Below are positions 45,494-54,511 of a stretch of 64,000 nt of DNA, piece after piece. The notes under the pieces were generated by a model. The model saw nothing but the letters and a program-made list of their open reading frames with translations. It did not search any database and was not told the origin of the DNA. The number at the start of each line of letters is the position of its first letter. Positions within the stretch are counted from its first letter, which is position 1. A program made the translations under genes and the position numbers. The stretch comes from Halobacillus litoralis (GTDB lineage Bacteria > Bacillota > Bacilli > Bacillales > Halobacillaceae), in NCBI RefSeq assembly GCF_009856355.1, contig NZ_WMEW01000001.1:682001-746000 (forward strand), read 5' to 3'.

Positions 45494-46630
45494 ATGCAGA
45501 AGTGGTATCATATCATTCCAAAAAACACAGGACTAAGCATTTACGTCTGGATTATCTTTTGTATCCTGCCGTTTTTCTTCATCTTCCGGGCTTCTTCCAT
45601 TTATGAGATCTTGACCGGGCTTATCCTTGTCTTCATTTTCTTTCTGGCCTATCGTTTTTCATTCATATCAGACAGTCGTCTCGTCTATCTCTGGGTGAGC
45701 GTTGAGATGGCTATCAGCCTCGGAATGACTGTGCTGTTCGGCTATATTTATTTTTCATTATTTCTTGCTTTCTTCATTGGAAACATCCGTCAATTCGGAG
45801 GATTCCTTGCCTTATACATTGTTCACCTGACTCTGACGCTTGCTACGATTGCCTACACCTTTGTGCAGCAGCTGGATTCCATTTTCCCGAACCTTCCGTT
45901 TATCATTATTACTGTCATCGGGGTCATTCTGCTGCCGTTCACCGTCCGTTACCGCAATCAGCAGCAGGACCTTGAGAATAAGCTGGAAGACGCCAACCAG
46001 CGGATTTCCCAGCTCATGGTGATTGAAGAGAGGGAGCGGATTGCCCGTGACCTGCATGACACACTTGGTCAGAAGCTGTCCATGATCGGGTTGAAAAGTG
46101 ACCTTGCCGCCAAGCTGATGACCGCTAAGCCTGAAAAGGCAAAAAAAGAAGTCGAGGATATCCAGCACACGGCCCGCAACGCTCTTAAAGAGGTCCGGGA
46201 GATGGTTTCCAACATGAGAGGAATGAAGCTGAAGGATGAATTGATCCGTGTGCAGCAGATCATTGAAGCTGCGGAAATGGAATTCACCTATGAAGGGAAC
46301 CTTGGGAAGACCGCTATTCCGGTTTTAACTGAAAACGTCCTCAGCATGTGTCTGAAGGAAGCCGCCACCAATATCGTCAAACACAGCCGTGCCACTCGTT
46401 GTCACGTCCAGATTGAAGCCTCTTCCATGGAATTGACGGTCACGATTGAGGATGACGGCATCGGCCTTCCAGAAACGATGGACCCGTTCCAGGGTCACGG
46501 TCTGCAGGGGATGAGGGAACGACTGGAGTTTGTCAATGGACGGCTTGATTTGGAAAGTGAACAGGGAACGAAACTGACCCTGCATATTCCCACAGTCATT
46601 CAGCAAGGGAAAAAGGAGGAACTCTTATGA
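45494..46630 (+). CDS. desK: Membrane-fluidity sensor histidine kinase DesK
   Basis: 378 residues. N-terminal region has four to five transmembrane helices (residues 15-150) with Lys10 next to the membrane edge, then a two-helix linker (QDLENKLEDANQRISQLM) and the HisKA_3 segment ERIARDLHDTLGQKLS with the phosphoacceptor His188, the same number as in B. subtilis DesK. HATPase_c domain with EAATNIVKHSRAT and DDGIGLP. DesK senses bilayer thickness and phosphorylates DesR in the cold. Ribosome site caggaggtag; stop overlaps the desR ATG. Confidence 0.93.
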   Translation: MQKWYHIIPKNTGLSIYVWIIFCILPFFFIFRASSIYEILTGLILVFIFFLAYRFSFISDSRLVYLWVSVEMAISLGMTVLFGYIYFSLFLAFFIGNIRQFGGFLALYIVHLTLTLATIAYTFVQQLDSIFPNLPFIIITVIGVILLPFTVRYRNQQQDLENKLEDANQRISQLMVIEERERIARDLHDTLGQKLSMIGLKSDLAAKLMTAKPEKAKKEVEDIQHTARNALKEVREMVSNMRGMKLKDELIRVQQIIEAAEMEFTYEGNLGKTAIPVLTENVLSMCLKEAATNIVKHSRATRCHVQIEASSMELTVTIEDDGIGLPETMDPFQGHGLQGMRERLEFVNGRLDLESEQGTKLTLHIPTVIQQGKKEELL

Positions 46631-47235
46631 TTCAAATTGTCATTGCCGAAGATCAGCGTATGCTGCTCGGTGCACTCGGTGCACTGCTTGATTTAGAAGA
46701 GGATATGGAAGTCGTCGGCCACGCCTCCAATGGCGAAGAAGCCTGCGGTCTTGTCCGCCGTCTGAAGCCGGATATCTGCATCATGGATATTGAAATGCCG
46801 GTCAAGGATGGCCTGGACGCTGCGGAAGAATTGTATGAGGAACCCTGCAAAGTGATCATCCTTACAACCTTTGCGCGCCCGGGTTACTTTGACAGGGCCA
46901 GGAAAGCCGGCGTCAGCGGCTACCTGTTGAAAGACAGCCCGAGCGAGGACCTGGCTACAGCGATTCGTAAAATTACAGCCGGCCAGCGCATCTTTGACCC
47001 GGAGCTCGTCGACCTTGCCTTCGCGGACCAAAATCCGCTGACAGAGCGTGAACGGGAAGTGATGCAGCTGATGGCGGACGGACGGAATACGAAGGATATA
47101 TCCAAAGCATTGTTCATTACACCTGGAACAGTCCGCAACTATGTATCTGTCATTCTGGAAAAGCTGGAAGTCTCCAATCGAATTGAAGCCATCTCCAGAT
47201 TCAAGGAAAAAGGATGGTATAAAGGACAGCGCTGA
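46627..47235 (+). CDS. desR: NarL/LuxR-type response regulator DesR
   Basis: 202 residues. Receiver domain with IAEDQRMLLGALGAL and phosphoacceptor Asp54 in ICIMDIEMPVKDG, Lys in YLLKDSPSEDL, and a C-terminal LuxR HTH (LTEREREVMQLMADGRNTK, then ISKALFITPGTVRNYVSVIL). Matches B. subtilis DesR (199 aa, Asp54). Activates des transcription when phosphorylated by DesK; the palindrome at 44262-44277 is the likely target. ATGA overlap with desK; terminator follows. Confidence 0.94.
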   Translation: MIQIVIAEDQRMLLGALGALLDLEEDMEVVGHASNGEEACGLVRRLKPDICIMDIEMPVKDGLDAAEELYEEPCKVIILTTFARPGYFDRARKAGVSGYLLKDSPSEDLATAIRKITAGQRIFDPELVDLAFADQNPLTEREREVMQLMADGRNTKDISKALFITPGTVRNYVSVILEKLEVSNRIEAISRFKEKGWYKGQR

Positions 47236-47248
47236 CGCTGGAATACTT

Positions 47249-47281
47249 AGGAAACACCACAGAGAGAGTGTTTCCTTTTTT
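47249..47281 (+). terminator. Intrinsic terminator of desKR
   Basis: AGGAAACAC and GTGTTTCCT arms (47249-47275) with a following T-run, 14 bases after desR. Confidence 0.88.
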
Positions 47282-47296
47282 ATGGGACAGACACCT

Positions 47297-48553
47297 TCAG
47301 TCCAGTTCCCGGAGTTCCTTAAAACGGAGGTAGACAAAAAGGACATACAGGGTAACGAGCACCGATCCCCAGGCCATGATCTGATGGATCGGCACCCCTG
47401 CCGCTAAAATGACGGATGTCAACGCGTAGCTGACCGGAACGAGGCCCATTGAAGCCAGGGAAACAAGCCCCATCACCCTTCCCATCATTTTATCTTCAAT
47501 GAAACTTTGCAGGACGGACAGGACCGGGATGTTGCAGACGGACAGAAAAAATCCGAATACCACCAGACAGCCAAGGCTCAGCCACAACTCTTCTGTAAAG
47601 CTCAGGGCGAAAAAAGCACCACCGGCAAAGACTAGAGCAAGAAGACTCGTTCTTCCCCGTCTTTTCTTCACATTCAGGATGCCGAGCAGAACTGCTCCAA
47701 GCAGCATACCGCCCGCCAGACCAGCCTCGAGAAAACTGAAGTCGAGAGCCGTGCCGTTCAGACGCTGCTTCACAAAGAGCGGCAGCCCCATCGTCATCGG
47801 CCCTACCATAAACAGATTCAATAAAATGCTCATTCCGATAATCAGGGTAAGCACCCGGGAGTTTCTGACGTAACGAACACCTTCCTTGAAAGCATCCCAG
47901 AATGCTTCCTCCTCTCCTTCCGTTTCCTTCTCTTCCTCCACCTTCATAAGATAAATAAACAGACTTCCGGTAAACAGCATCACGGCTGTCACCGTGAATA
48001 CGAGGGCATAGCTGCCAAGGGAAATGATCACTCCTGCCGCCATCGGGGCTAGAATGAACGACGTCTGATTGGTCATTTGAATGATTGAATTCCCACGGGT
48101 TAAATGATCTCTTGAGATGATCGATGGCAGAACCGCCCCCTCTGCCGCCCAGAAAAACGCATCTAAAATACCAAAGGCAAACGCAAAGCCCACGAACGTC
48201 CAAAGACTGATGTCACCGAATAAAAACCAGAAGACCAGTCCCGTTAACAGAACCCCCCGCGTGAAATCAGAGAGAAACATCAGCTTCGTCCGGCTGAACC
48301 GGTCAGCCACCGTGCCGCTGACGATCATAAAAACGAGACGCGGGATGCTTGCAGCTGTGTACAGCACGCCCAGAGAGGCTTCCAGCCCAAGGACATGAAC
48401 GACATACCAGCTTTGCGTAAATAAAAAGAACGAAATACCGAAACTTGATAAAAGAGCCGCTCCCCAGAGCAGCAGAAAATTTCTGTTACGGAAAATCGAG
48501 GGCCCGGCTTCGGCAGCCGAGGTTTCAGATACTGCAGCAGACGCTTTCAACAT
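47297..48553 (-). CDS. MFS transporter
   Basis: 418 residues from ATG 48553 (aaaggtgggg upstream; an in-frame GTG at 48565 is too close to that site). Twelve hydrophobic helices with RNRNFLLLWGAALLSSFGISFF at the start (MFS_3-type, seen in enterobactin/macrolide exporters) and motif A-like VSGTVADRFSRTKLM between helices 2 and 3. Probably an exporter of unknown substrate. Single gene; a direct terminator was not found before the desKR terminator region. Confidence 0.87.
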   Translation of the reverse strand: MLKASAAVSETSAAEAGPSIFRNRNFLLLWGAALLSSFGISFFLFTQSWYVVHVLGLEASLGVLYTAASIPRLVFMIVSGTVADRFSRTKLMFLSDFTRGVLLTGLVFWFLFGDISLWTFVGFAFAFGILDAFFWAAEGAVLPSIISRDHLTRGNSIIQMTNQTSFILAPMAAGVIISLGSYALVFTVTAVMLFTGSLFIYLMKVEEEKETEGEEEAFWDAFKEGVRYVRNSRVLTLIIGMSILLNLFMVGPMTMGLPLFVKQRLNGTALDFSFLEAGLAGGMLLGAVLLGILNVKKRRGRTSLLALVFAGGAFFALSFTEELWLSLGCLVVFGFFLSVCNIPVLSVLQSFIEDKMMGRVMGLVSLASMGLVPVSYALTSVILAAGVPIHQIMAWGSVLVTLYVLFVYLRFKELRELD

Positions 48554-48729
48554 GACGATCCCCACCTTTGGATAAGTTACTTCCAGTGTAGAGAATCGTG
48601 AGGGCTGTGCCGATGTGCCCGGGATGGATTTGACCTCCGCCTCCGGACGGATTTTTCACAAAAAGGACGGGCAGCCATTGGGGATCGGAGAGTATTTTTG
48701 TCGAATGGGATGATTTTAACGCTTCCCTG

Positions 48730-48758
48730 TTGTAAGTGGTCGTGAATTTTGGTACTAT
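48730..48758 (+). promoter_or_regulatory. SigA promoter of the lysine riboswitch/dapA transcript
   Basis: TTGTAA (48730-48735), 17-base spacer, TACTAT (48753-48758), about 35 bases before the riboswitch. Confidence 0.65.
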
Positions 48759-48800
48759 TTTTACTAACTAAATAGTTTCTTATTTCAAATTTTATTTGGA

Positions 48801-48975
48801 GTAAGGATAGAGGTGCAATGACAAGAGTACGCATGTGGAGGAGAATGAGATCCATCGAGGCATGCGGAAAGGGGAAATTGCCGAAGTGTACGGACTCTCA
48901 TGGTCCTGAAGCTGGGTCTGATGCTGAACAGGCACAGAACTGTCATATAGGAAACTATATGGAGGGCTATCTTAC
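48801..48975 (+). ncRNA. Lysine riboswitch (L box)
   Basis: About 175 bases. P1 is formed by GTAAGGATAG (48801-48810) with CTATCTTAC (48967-48975). Core landmarks in order: AGAGGTGCAATGAC, GGAAAGGGGAAATTGCCGAAG (48877-48897, written as its two halves GGAAAGGGGAAA and TTGCCGAAG in the consensus), GCTGGGTCTGATGC, and the closing CTGTCATATAGG. This is the conserved L-box arrangement. A terminator hairpin (48998-49032) follows before dapA, so lysine would stop transcription of dapA. Confidence 0.9.
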
Positions 48976-48997
48976 GCAGGAACGGTATAAAGTTTCT

Positions 48998-49032
48998 ACG
49001 GCAGCATCGAAGCCCTCGGTGCTGCCGTTTTT
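48998..49032 (+). terminator. Riboswitch-controlled terminator before dapA
   Basis: ACGGCAGCA pairs with TGCTGCCGT, with inner CGA/TCG pairs, then TTTTT. It lies 22 bases after riboswitch P1 and 66 bases before dapA, as expected for an attenuator. Confidence 0.85.
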
Positions 49033-49097
49033 GATTTTACTGCCGTATGGCCCTCACCACCTCGAACGTACAAAATACAAGAAAAGGTGTGAGGTTA

Positions 49098-50003
49098 ATG
49101 AATTTCGGGCAAGTACTGACAGCGATGGTGACCCCTTTTGACAACGATGAGAATATGGACCTGGAAGCAACGGGAGCTTTAGTCAACCACTTGATCGAGA
49201 ACGGCAGTGACGGGCTGGTTGTCGGCGGGACGACCGGCGAATCCCCGACACTGACTACGGACGAAAAGCTGCAGCTGTTTGAGCATGTGGCAGCAGTGGT
49301 GGACGGCCGCGTACCGGTCATTGCCGGTACAGGATCCAACAACACCCGTGCGTCCATAGAGCTGACAAAGAAAGCGGAACAGACAGGCGTGGATGCCGTT
49401 ATGCTTGTGACTCCCTATTACAATAAGCCTACACAGGAAGGTCTGTACCAGCACTTTTCAGCTATTGCAGCAGCCACTTCCCTTCCGGTCATGCTGTACA
49501 ACATTCCAGGTCGCAGTGTCGTCAACATGGAACCGGAAACGATTGTCCGTCTATCCGAAATAGAAAACATTGTTTCGGTAAAAGAAGCCAGCGGCGACCT
49601 GGAAGCTGCGGCAGCCATCATTCGTGAAACAGACCGGGACTTTTCCGTATACAGTGGTGAAGACTCCAATACGCTGCCGTTTGTCTCAATCGGAGGCAGC
49701 GGGATCGTGTCCGTATCCTCCCACGTGATTGGGAATGAGATGCAGCAGATGATTCAGAGTTTCCGCGAAGGAGACGCCCCGTTTGCCGCGCGTCTTCATC
49801 AGAAACTGCTCCCTGTCATGGACGCGGTCTTCTCAGCCCCGAGTCCTTCCCCGGTTAAAGCGATGTTGAATGAAATGGGTGTTCACACCGGAGGCGTACG
49901 CCTCCCTCTCCTTCCATTAACGGAAGAAGAAACCGCCCGTGTCATGGAGATCTACAACCATCTTCAACCCAATGAAAAGCAGAAAGCCCATATGGTCGGT
50001 TAA
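49098..50003 (+). CDS. dapA: 4-hydroxy-tetrahydrodipicolinate synthase
   Basis: 301 residues from ATG 49098 (aggtgtgagg upstream). TIM-barrel aldolase with GGTTGESPTLTTDEK (Thr/Ser of the proton relay), Tyr in VMLYNIPGRSVVN and the Schiff-base Lys in NIVSVKEASGDL. Condenses pyruvate with aspartate semialdehyde, first committed step to lysine and dipicolinate. Controlled by the L box upstream; single-gene unit, so other lysine genes must lie elsewhere. Bidirectional terminator after it. Confidence 0.96.
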   Translation: MNFGQVLTAMVTPFDNDENMDLEATGALVNHLIENGSDGLVVGGTTGESPTLTTDEKLQLFEHVAAVVDGRVPVIAGTGSNNTRASIELTKKAEQTGVDAVMLVTPYYNKPTQEGLYQHFSAIAAATSLPVMLYNIPGRSVVNMEPETIVRLSEIENIVSVKEASGDLEAAAAIIRETDRDFSVYSGEDSNTLPFVSIGGSGIVSVSSHVIGNEMQQMIQSFREGDAPFAARLHQKLLPVMDAVFSAPSPSPVKAMLNEMGVHTGGVRLPLLPLTEEETARVMEIYNHLQPNEKQKAHMVG

Positions 50004-50004
50004 T

Positions 50005-50046
50005 TAAAAAAAGGCTGCCGGGAAAAGTTCCCGGCAGCCTTTTTTT
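50005..50046. terminator. Bidirectional intrinsic terminator
   Basis: Perfect GC-rich stem AGGCTGCCGGGAA...TTCCCGGCAGCCT with seven A before and T-run after, between dapA and ilvE. Confidence 0.93.
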
Positions 50047-50054
50047 GAGGTTTC

Positions 50055-51116
50055 TTATACTTCTATGGTCCAGCCGAAGCTGTCTTCTTTTCTTCCACGC
50101 TGAATGCCTGTAATCGTATCATACAGGTCCTGGGAGAGGGCGCCGATTTCGTGGTCGTTGATAACCATTTTCTTCCCGAGCCAGTTCAGCTCACCAACGG
50201 GAGAGATGACGGCCGCTGTTCCTGTACCGAACGCTTCTTCCAGTTTCCCCTGCTCATAGGCCTCATACAGCTCATCAATGGAAATGCGGCGTTCCGTTAC
50301 AGGAATGTCCCACTTTTTCAGTACTTCAATGATCGATGTACGCGTAATCCCCTCAAGAATACTTCCGCTCAAGGCCGGCGTCACGATTTCCCCGTCAATT
50401 TTGAAGAAGATGTTCATGCTGCCGACTTCTTCAATGTAGCGCTTCTCCACACCATCAAGCCAAAGGACATCGGCACTGCCTTCCTCAGCCGCTTTCGCCT
50501 GTGCCTGATAGCCTGAAGAATAGTTACCGGCCGTTTTGGCCATTCCGGTTCCGCCTTTAACGGCTCTTGTGAACTGATCTTCCACATTGATTGTGACCGG
50601 CTTGATGCCGCCGGAGAAATATGGACCGACCGGGGACATGATGATCATCAGCTTATACGATTTAGACGGAGCGACAGCGAGGCTCGGTTCCGTAGCGATG
50701 ATAAACGGGCGGATGTACAGCGAAGTCCCCTCAAATTCCGGCACCCAGTCCTTTTCAAGAGCGACAAGCTCCTTCAAATAGCCAAGCACCTCGTCTTCAT
50801 CCACAGGCGGGATGCTGAGGCGGTCACCGGAAAGGTTGAGGCGCTCAAAGTTTTTTTCCGGACGGAACAACAGCACACGTCCGTCATCTGTACGATAGGC
50901 TTTCAATCCTTCAAATACGGTCTGTCCGTAATGGAAGATCATAGCGGCCGGATCAAGCGTCAGCGGCTCGTAGGGAACGATGCGCGGCTCATGCCAGCCC
51001 TTCGCTTCTTCATAGTCCATCACAAACATATGATCTGTGAACGTTCTTCCAAAAGGAATCTGCTCCGTTATGGGTTTTTCCTTTTTATAGGCGGCTTCAA
51101 CGATGGGTAGGGACAT
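50055..51116 (-). CDS. ilvE: Branched-chain amino acid aminotransferase
   Basis: 353 residues from ATG 51116, with aaaggag eight bases upstream. PLP fold-type IV of the BCAT II (eukaryote/Bacillus YbgE-YwaA) length class: IFHYGQTVFEGLKAYR, FRPEKNFERLNLSGDRLSIP, KTAGNYSSGYQAQAKAAEEG with the PLP lysine in GGTGMAKTAGNY region, and SGSILEGITRTSIIEVLKKW. Transaminates leucine, isoleucine and valine with 2-oxoglutarate. Monocistronic; divergent from the response regulator at 51328. No T-box or BCAA leader seen in the 200-base gap upstream. Confidence 0.95.
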   Translation of the reverse strand: MSLPIVEAAYKKEKPITEQIPFGRTFTDHMFVMDYEEAKGWHEPRIVPYEPLTLDPAAMIFHYGQTVFEGLKAYRTDDGRVLLFRPEKNFERLNLSGDRLSIPPVDEDEVLGYLKELVALEKDWVPEFEGTSLYIRPFIIATEPSLAVAPSKSYKLMIIMSPVGPYFSGGIKPVTINVEDQFTRAVKGGTGMAKTAGNYSSGYQAQAKAAEEGSADVLWLDGVEKRYIEEVGSMNIFFKIDGEIVTPALSGSILEGITRTSIIEVLKKWDIPVTERRISIDELYEAYEQGKLEEAFGTGTAAVISPVGELNWLGKKMVINDHEIGALSQDLYDTITGIQRGRKEDSFGWTIEV

Positions 51117-51327
51117 AGGTAAGACTCCTTTTCGATTGGTTTCACCTGACATCGCAGGCAGAAATATTAGTACTCATTGTACGCTCTCCTTCAAGCAAAT
51201 GAAAGAGGGAGATGCTGAAATGTTCAAAAAATTCACCGCGTTCACGCGTTACAAAGGGACCATGTGGAAATCCTCGTCTGTCTGCTATAATAACAAAAGG
51301 TAAATAACGGAAAAATGGGGTGTCATT

Positions 51328-52017
51328 GTGTTTGATGTGCTGTTGATTGAAGATGACCGGACATTGTTTCAGGAAATGCAGGAAAGGCTGTCCCAATGGT
51401 CATATGAGGTTCACGGTGTGCAGGATTTCGGCCGGGTGATGGAGCGGTTCACGGCGGTTGAACCTCAGCTGGTGATCATCGATATCCAGCTGCCGAAGTT
51501 CGATGGCTTCCACTGGTGCCGGATGATCCGGGAGCATTCCAATGTCCCGATCATCTTCCTTTCCTCCAGGGACCACCCGACGGATATGGTCATGTCGATG
51601 AACCTTGGAGCGGATGATTTCGTACAAAAACCGTTCCACTTCGAAGTATTGATCGCTAAAATCCAGGCGATCCTCCGGCGCGTGTACAATTATAATTCCG
51701 ACGCCTCTGACTTGCAGATATGGTTCGGAGCAACGGTGGATTTTGAGAGGGGCCGCGTAACGGTGAACGATACGTCGATTGATTTAACGAAAAACGAAAG
51801 CTTCATCTTAAAACAGCTGCTGGAGAAAAAGAACAAGGTGGTCACCCGTGAAGAAATCATCCAAAAACTATGGGAGGATGAACGCTTCGTAAGTGACAAT
51901 ACATTAACTGTCAATGTAAACCGGCTGCGCAGACGACTGAACGAAATAGGTCTGGAACAGGTCATCGAAACGAAAGTCGGTCAGGGATATGTCGCAAGAG
52001 ACGGAGCCGGCTCATGA
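51328..52017 (+). CDS. OmpR/PhoB-type response regulator (BceR-like)
   Basis: 229 residues, GTG start at 51328. Receiver domain: LLIEDDRTLFQEM, phosphoacceptor Asp in LVIIDIQLPKFDG (about residue 52), SSRDHPTDMVMSMNLGADDFVQKPFH; C-terminal winged helix (LTKNESFILKQLLEKKNKVVTREEIIQKLW pattern, about 150-180). BceR-type regulators pair with intramembrane-sensing kinases and Bce ABC transporters; the overlapping kinase gene and the ABC operon 3 kb on support this. Likely operator at 54859-54874. Confidence 0.9.
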   Translation: MFDVLLIEDDRTLFQEMQERLSQWSYEVHGVQDFGRVMERFTAVEPQLVIIDIQLPKFDGFHWCRMIREHSNVPIIFLSSRDHPTDMVMSMNLGADDFVQKPFHFEVLIAKIQAILRRVYNYNSDASDLQIWFGATVDFERGRVTVNDTSIDLTKNESFILKQLLEKKNKVVTREEIIQKLWEDERFVSDNTLTVNVNRLRRRLNEIGLEQVIETKVGQGYVARDGAGS

Positions 52018-53048
52018 TCTTCACCTATCTGCGTGAACGGCTGAGCTGGATGCTGCTGTTTGGATTTCTGCAGTTTCTTGCCCTTCTCGTTGCGTATCTC
52101 GACCCATCGATTCCGTTCCGTGCTGTCATTTATTACGTGTTTTTATCCCTGATCATTTTCGTCCTGTTTCTTATCCTCCGCTTCCCGAAAGAAACCCGTT
52201 TTTATAAGCAGTTGAAAGAGCGGGACAACGATCTTGACCTGAGTACTTTTCCTGAAGCTGAAAGCCCTTTGGAGTCCATCATTGAAGCCGGCGTCCGGGA
52301 GCAGCTGGAACGGTTTAAAGCCGTGGCCGCCTACCATCAAGATCTTCTGGAGGAGGAGAAAGACGACCTGCTTGGCTGGATTCATGAAGTGAAAACCCCC
52401 ATGACAGCCATGAAGCTGATGATTGAGGGGATTGAGGACTATCCGCTGCGCTCGCGGCTGACGTATGAATGGATGCGCATCCACCTCCTCCTCGATCAGC
52501 AGCTCCACCGGAAGCGGATCCCTTTTATTGAAAACGACTTATACATAGAGGAAACCGCACTTGAGCCTTTATTGTTCAGCGAAATTAAAACATTGAGGTC
52601 GTGGTGCATGCAGAAGGGCATCGGCTTTGACGTTGATCTCCCTCAGCCATCTGTACTGACCGATGCAAAGTGGCTGTCCTTCATCGTCCGCCAGCTGTTA
52701 TCAAACGCCGTTAAGTACAGTCATTCCTCCGACATTATGGTGACAAGCGGCAGAAAAAATGGACGGTCTTTTCTTACGTTTGCTGATCATGGCAGAGGGA
52801 TAGCACCGCAGGACATTCCGCGCATTTTTGAAAAAGGGTTCACGTCAACGACCGATCATGGCAATGAATCAGCGTCAGGAATGGGCCTTTATCTCGTTGA
52901 CCGCATCCGCCGACCTTTGAACATCGAACTGGATGTTCAATCGCAGCCCGGCCAAGGGTCCATGTTCACGCTCTGGTTTCCGGAACCGAACACGTTCACT
53001 AAAATCAGACACAGTCGGGACCGTCCCCCACTTCATGGCGCAACGTGA
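52014..53048 (+). CDS. Intramembrane-sensing histidine kinase (BceS-like)
   Basis: 344 residues. Two N-terminal transmembrane helices (about 12-30 and 36-57) with almost no extracytoplasmic loop, then LLGWIHEVKTPMTAMKLMIE with the phosphoacceptor His (the BceS-type IHEVKTP), and an HATPase domain (RQLLSNAVKYSH, FADHGRGIAPQD, GMGLYLVDRI). Such kinases do not sense directly but are controlled by their BceAB transporter. ATGA overlap with the regulator gene. C-terminal tail slightly extended. Confidence 0.92.
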   Translation: MIFTYLRERLSWMLLFGFLQFLALLVAYLDPSIPFRAVIYYVFLSLIIFVLFLILRFPKETRFYKQLKERDNDLDLSTFPEAESPLESIIEAGVREQLERFKAVAAYHQDLLEEEKDDLLGWIHEVKTPMTAMKLMIEGIEDYPLRSRLTYEWMRIHLLLDQQLHRKRIPFIENDLYIEETALEPLLFSEIKTLRSWCMQKGIGFDVDLPQPSVLTDAKWLSFIVRQLLSNAVKYSHSSDIMVTSGRKNGRSFLTFADHGRGIAPQDIPRIFEKGFTSTTDHGNESASGMGLYLVDRIRRPLNIELDVQSQPGQGSMFTLWFPEPNTFTKIRHSRDRPPLHGAT

Positions 53049-53101
53049 TACACTCATAGAGATTCTTTCCAGACGTTTTCATTTGAAGGAGTGTTTACAC
53101 A

Positions 53102-54391
53102 TTGAATTACACCAGTCCGGCAGCCAGCCTGCTTGAAACCATCCAATGGTTCGTCTTCATGCTTGCCAATGCGGTTGCGCTGCCGATTGTGATCGGATCG
53201 ATTTATCAATTAGACTACATAGAAACCGCCGGATTGATCCAGCGGACCTTCTTTACCGTTGGGATCGCTTCCATGCTTCAAGGTATGTTCGGGCACCGGT
53301 TACCGATCATGGAAATTCCCGCAGGCATCTGGGTCAGTGTCTTTACCGTCATGGCGATGACCGGTGCAGAAACAGGGGGCAGTTATACAGGAACGCTCCA
53401 GGCTTTGGAAATGACGATGCTCATGACAGGTGGATTTTTGTTTCTGTTCGGGGCATTTAAGGTGTCTCAGAAAATCCTGCCGATCTTCACCCCTCTTGTG
53501 ACAGGGGCATTTTTCCTGTTCTTAACTGTACAGCTGAGTGGAACGCTGCTGAAAGGGATGCTCGGAATTCAAAGCGGCAGCGGAACCATTCAGGGAACGA
53601 CCGCGGTCATTGCGTTTCTGACGTTTTTTATTGTGCTCGGGTTATCGACATTTGCCAGAGGATGGCTGAGCAGCTATGCCGTTTTCATCGGTATTGTGAT
53701 CGGCTGGGTCATTCACCGCCTGATTCTCGGCGGGCAGAAGGCGGAAGCGGAGATGCCTTTGTTTTCACTTCCCGAACTCTTTGCTTTCGGCGCTCCGACA
53801 CTGGATTGGAGCCTGCTGCCGATGGCGTTCATCACAGCGGTCATTTCCATTTCCAATATCGTCGCTTCCATTACAGCGGTGAAACAGACCCTGGGGGAAG
53901 GGAAAGAAAATCAGGGCCTGCAGGTGGACAAAGGAACAATGTTTTCCGGATTGAACACGATGATGGCCGGCGGCATGGCAACCGTCGCCAACGTGCCGGG
54001 GGCTACGTCAGCAGGATTCATTGCCATTACCGGCCAGAAACGAAAGAATCCGTTCATCTACGCTGCGGTTCTGCTGCTTTTCACAGCCTTTTTCCCACCG
54101 GTGACACGGGTGATTTCAAGCATCCCCTCCTCTGTTGCCAACGCGGCGCTTATGGCGACATTTGTACAGCTTGTCGGGATTGCCATCAACAACTTTACAC
54201 TCGAACCTTTGGACTCAAGAAAGATCACCATCGTCGGCATTGCCTATCTCTTCGGGATGGGGACGATGTTTCTGCCGGCGGAAGTATTTTCTGCGATGCC
54301 GGCCCTTGTGCAGAATTTAATGAGCAACGGCCTGCTCGTCGGTACCGCCCTTGTCATTGCCATGGAGCAGCTGTGGCGTCCTAAGAACTAA
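53102..54391 (+). CDS. NCS2 family nucleobase (purine/pyrimidine) permease
   Basis: 429 residues with about 12-14 transmembrane segments. Begins at TTG 53102 with gaaggag ten bases upstream. Nucleobase-cation symporter-2 features: LANAVALPIVIG, GHRLPIMEIPAGIWVSVF, and the C-terminal ISIPSSVANAALMATFV region. Probably imports uracil, xanthine or another purine with H+; substrate cannot be read. It lies 53 bases after the BceS-like kinase, no terminator between, and has its own terminator after. In a Bce locus this is an unusual neighbour. Confidence 0.85.
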   Translation: MNYTSPAASLLETIQWFVFMLANAVALPIVIGSIYQLDYIETAGLIQRTFFTVGIASMLQGMFGHRLPIMEIPAGIWVSVFTVMAMTGAETGGSYTGTLQALEMTMLMTGGFLFLFGAFKVSQKILPIFTPLVTGAFFLFLTVQLSGTLLKGMLGIQSGSGTIQGTTAVIAFLTFFIVLGLSTFARGWLSSYAVFIGIVIGWVIHRLILGGQKAEAEMPLFSLPELFAFGAPTLDWSLLPMAFITAVISISNIVASITAVKQTLGEGKENQGLQVDKGTMFSGLNTMMAGGMATVANVPGATSAGFIAITGQKRKNPFIYAAVLLLFTAFFPPVTRVISSIPSSVANAALMATFVQLVGIAINNFTLEPLDSRKITIVGIAYLFGMGTMFLPAEVFSAMPALVQNLMSNGLLVGTALVIAMEQLWRPKN

Positions 54392-54395
54392 CCGC

Positions 54396-54430
54396 TATCC
54401 TTCTGCCTGATGGTAGAAGGATACTTTTTT
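54396..54430 (+). terminator. Intrinsic terminator after the NCS2 permease
   Basis: TATCCTTCT...AGAAGGATA stem followed by C and six T, five bases past the permease stop. Confidence 0.88.
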
Positions 54431-54511
54431 ATGGATCCTCCTCCTCGTGAAACGTATAAAAGAGCCGCATCGTATGGAATAGCAGTCATATGAATAGGGA
54501 GCGGATCGTTC

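Noticed and set aside
47496..48203. 235-codon minus-strand frame inside the MFS gene
   Set aside because: Same strand but other frame than the MFS transporter; the transporter has clear helices and a good start, so this one is spurious.
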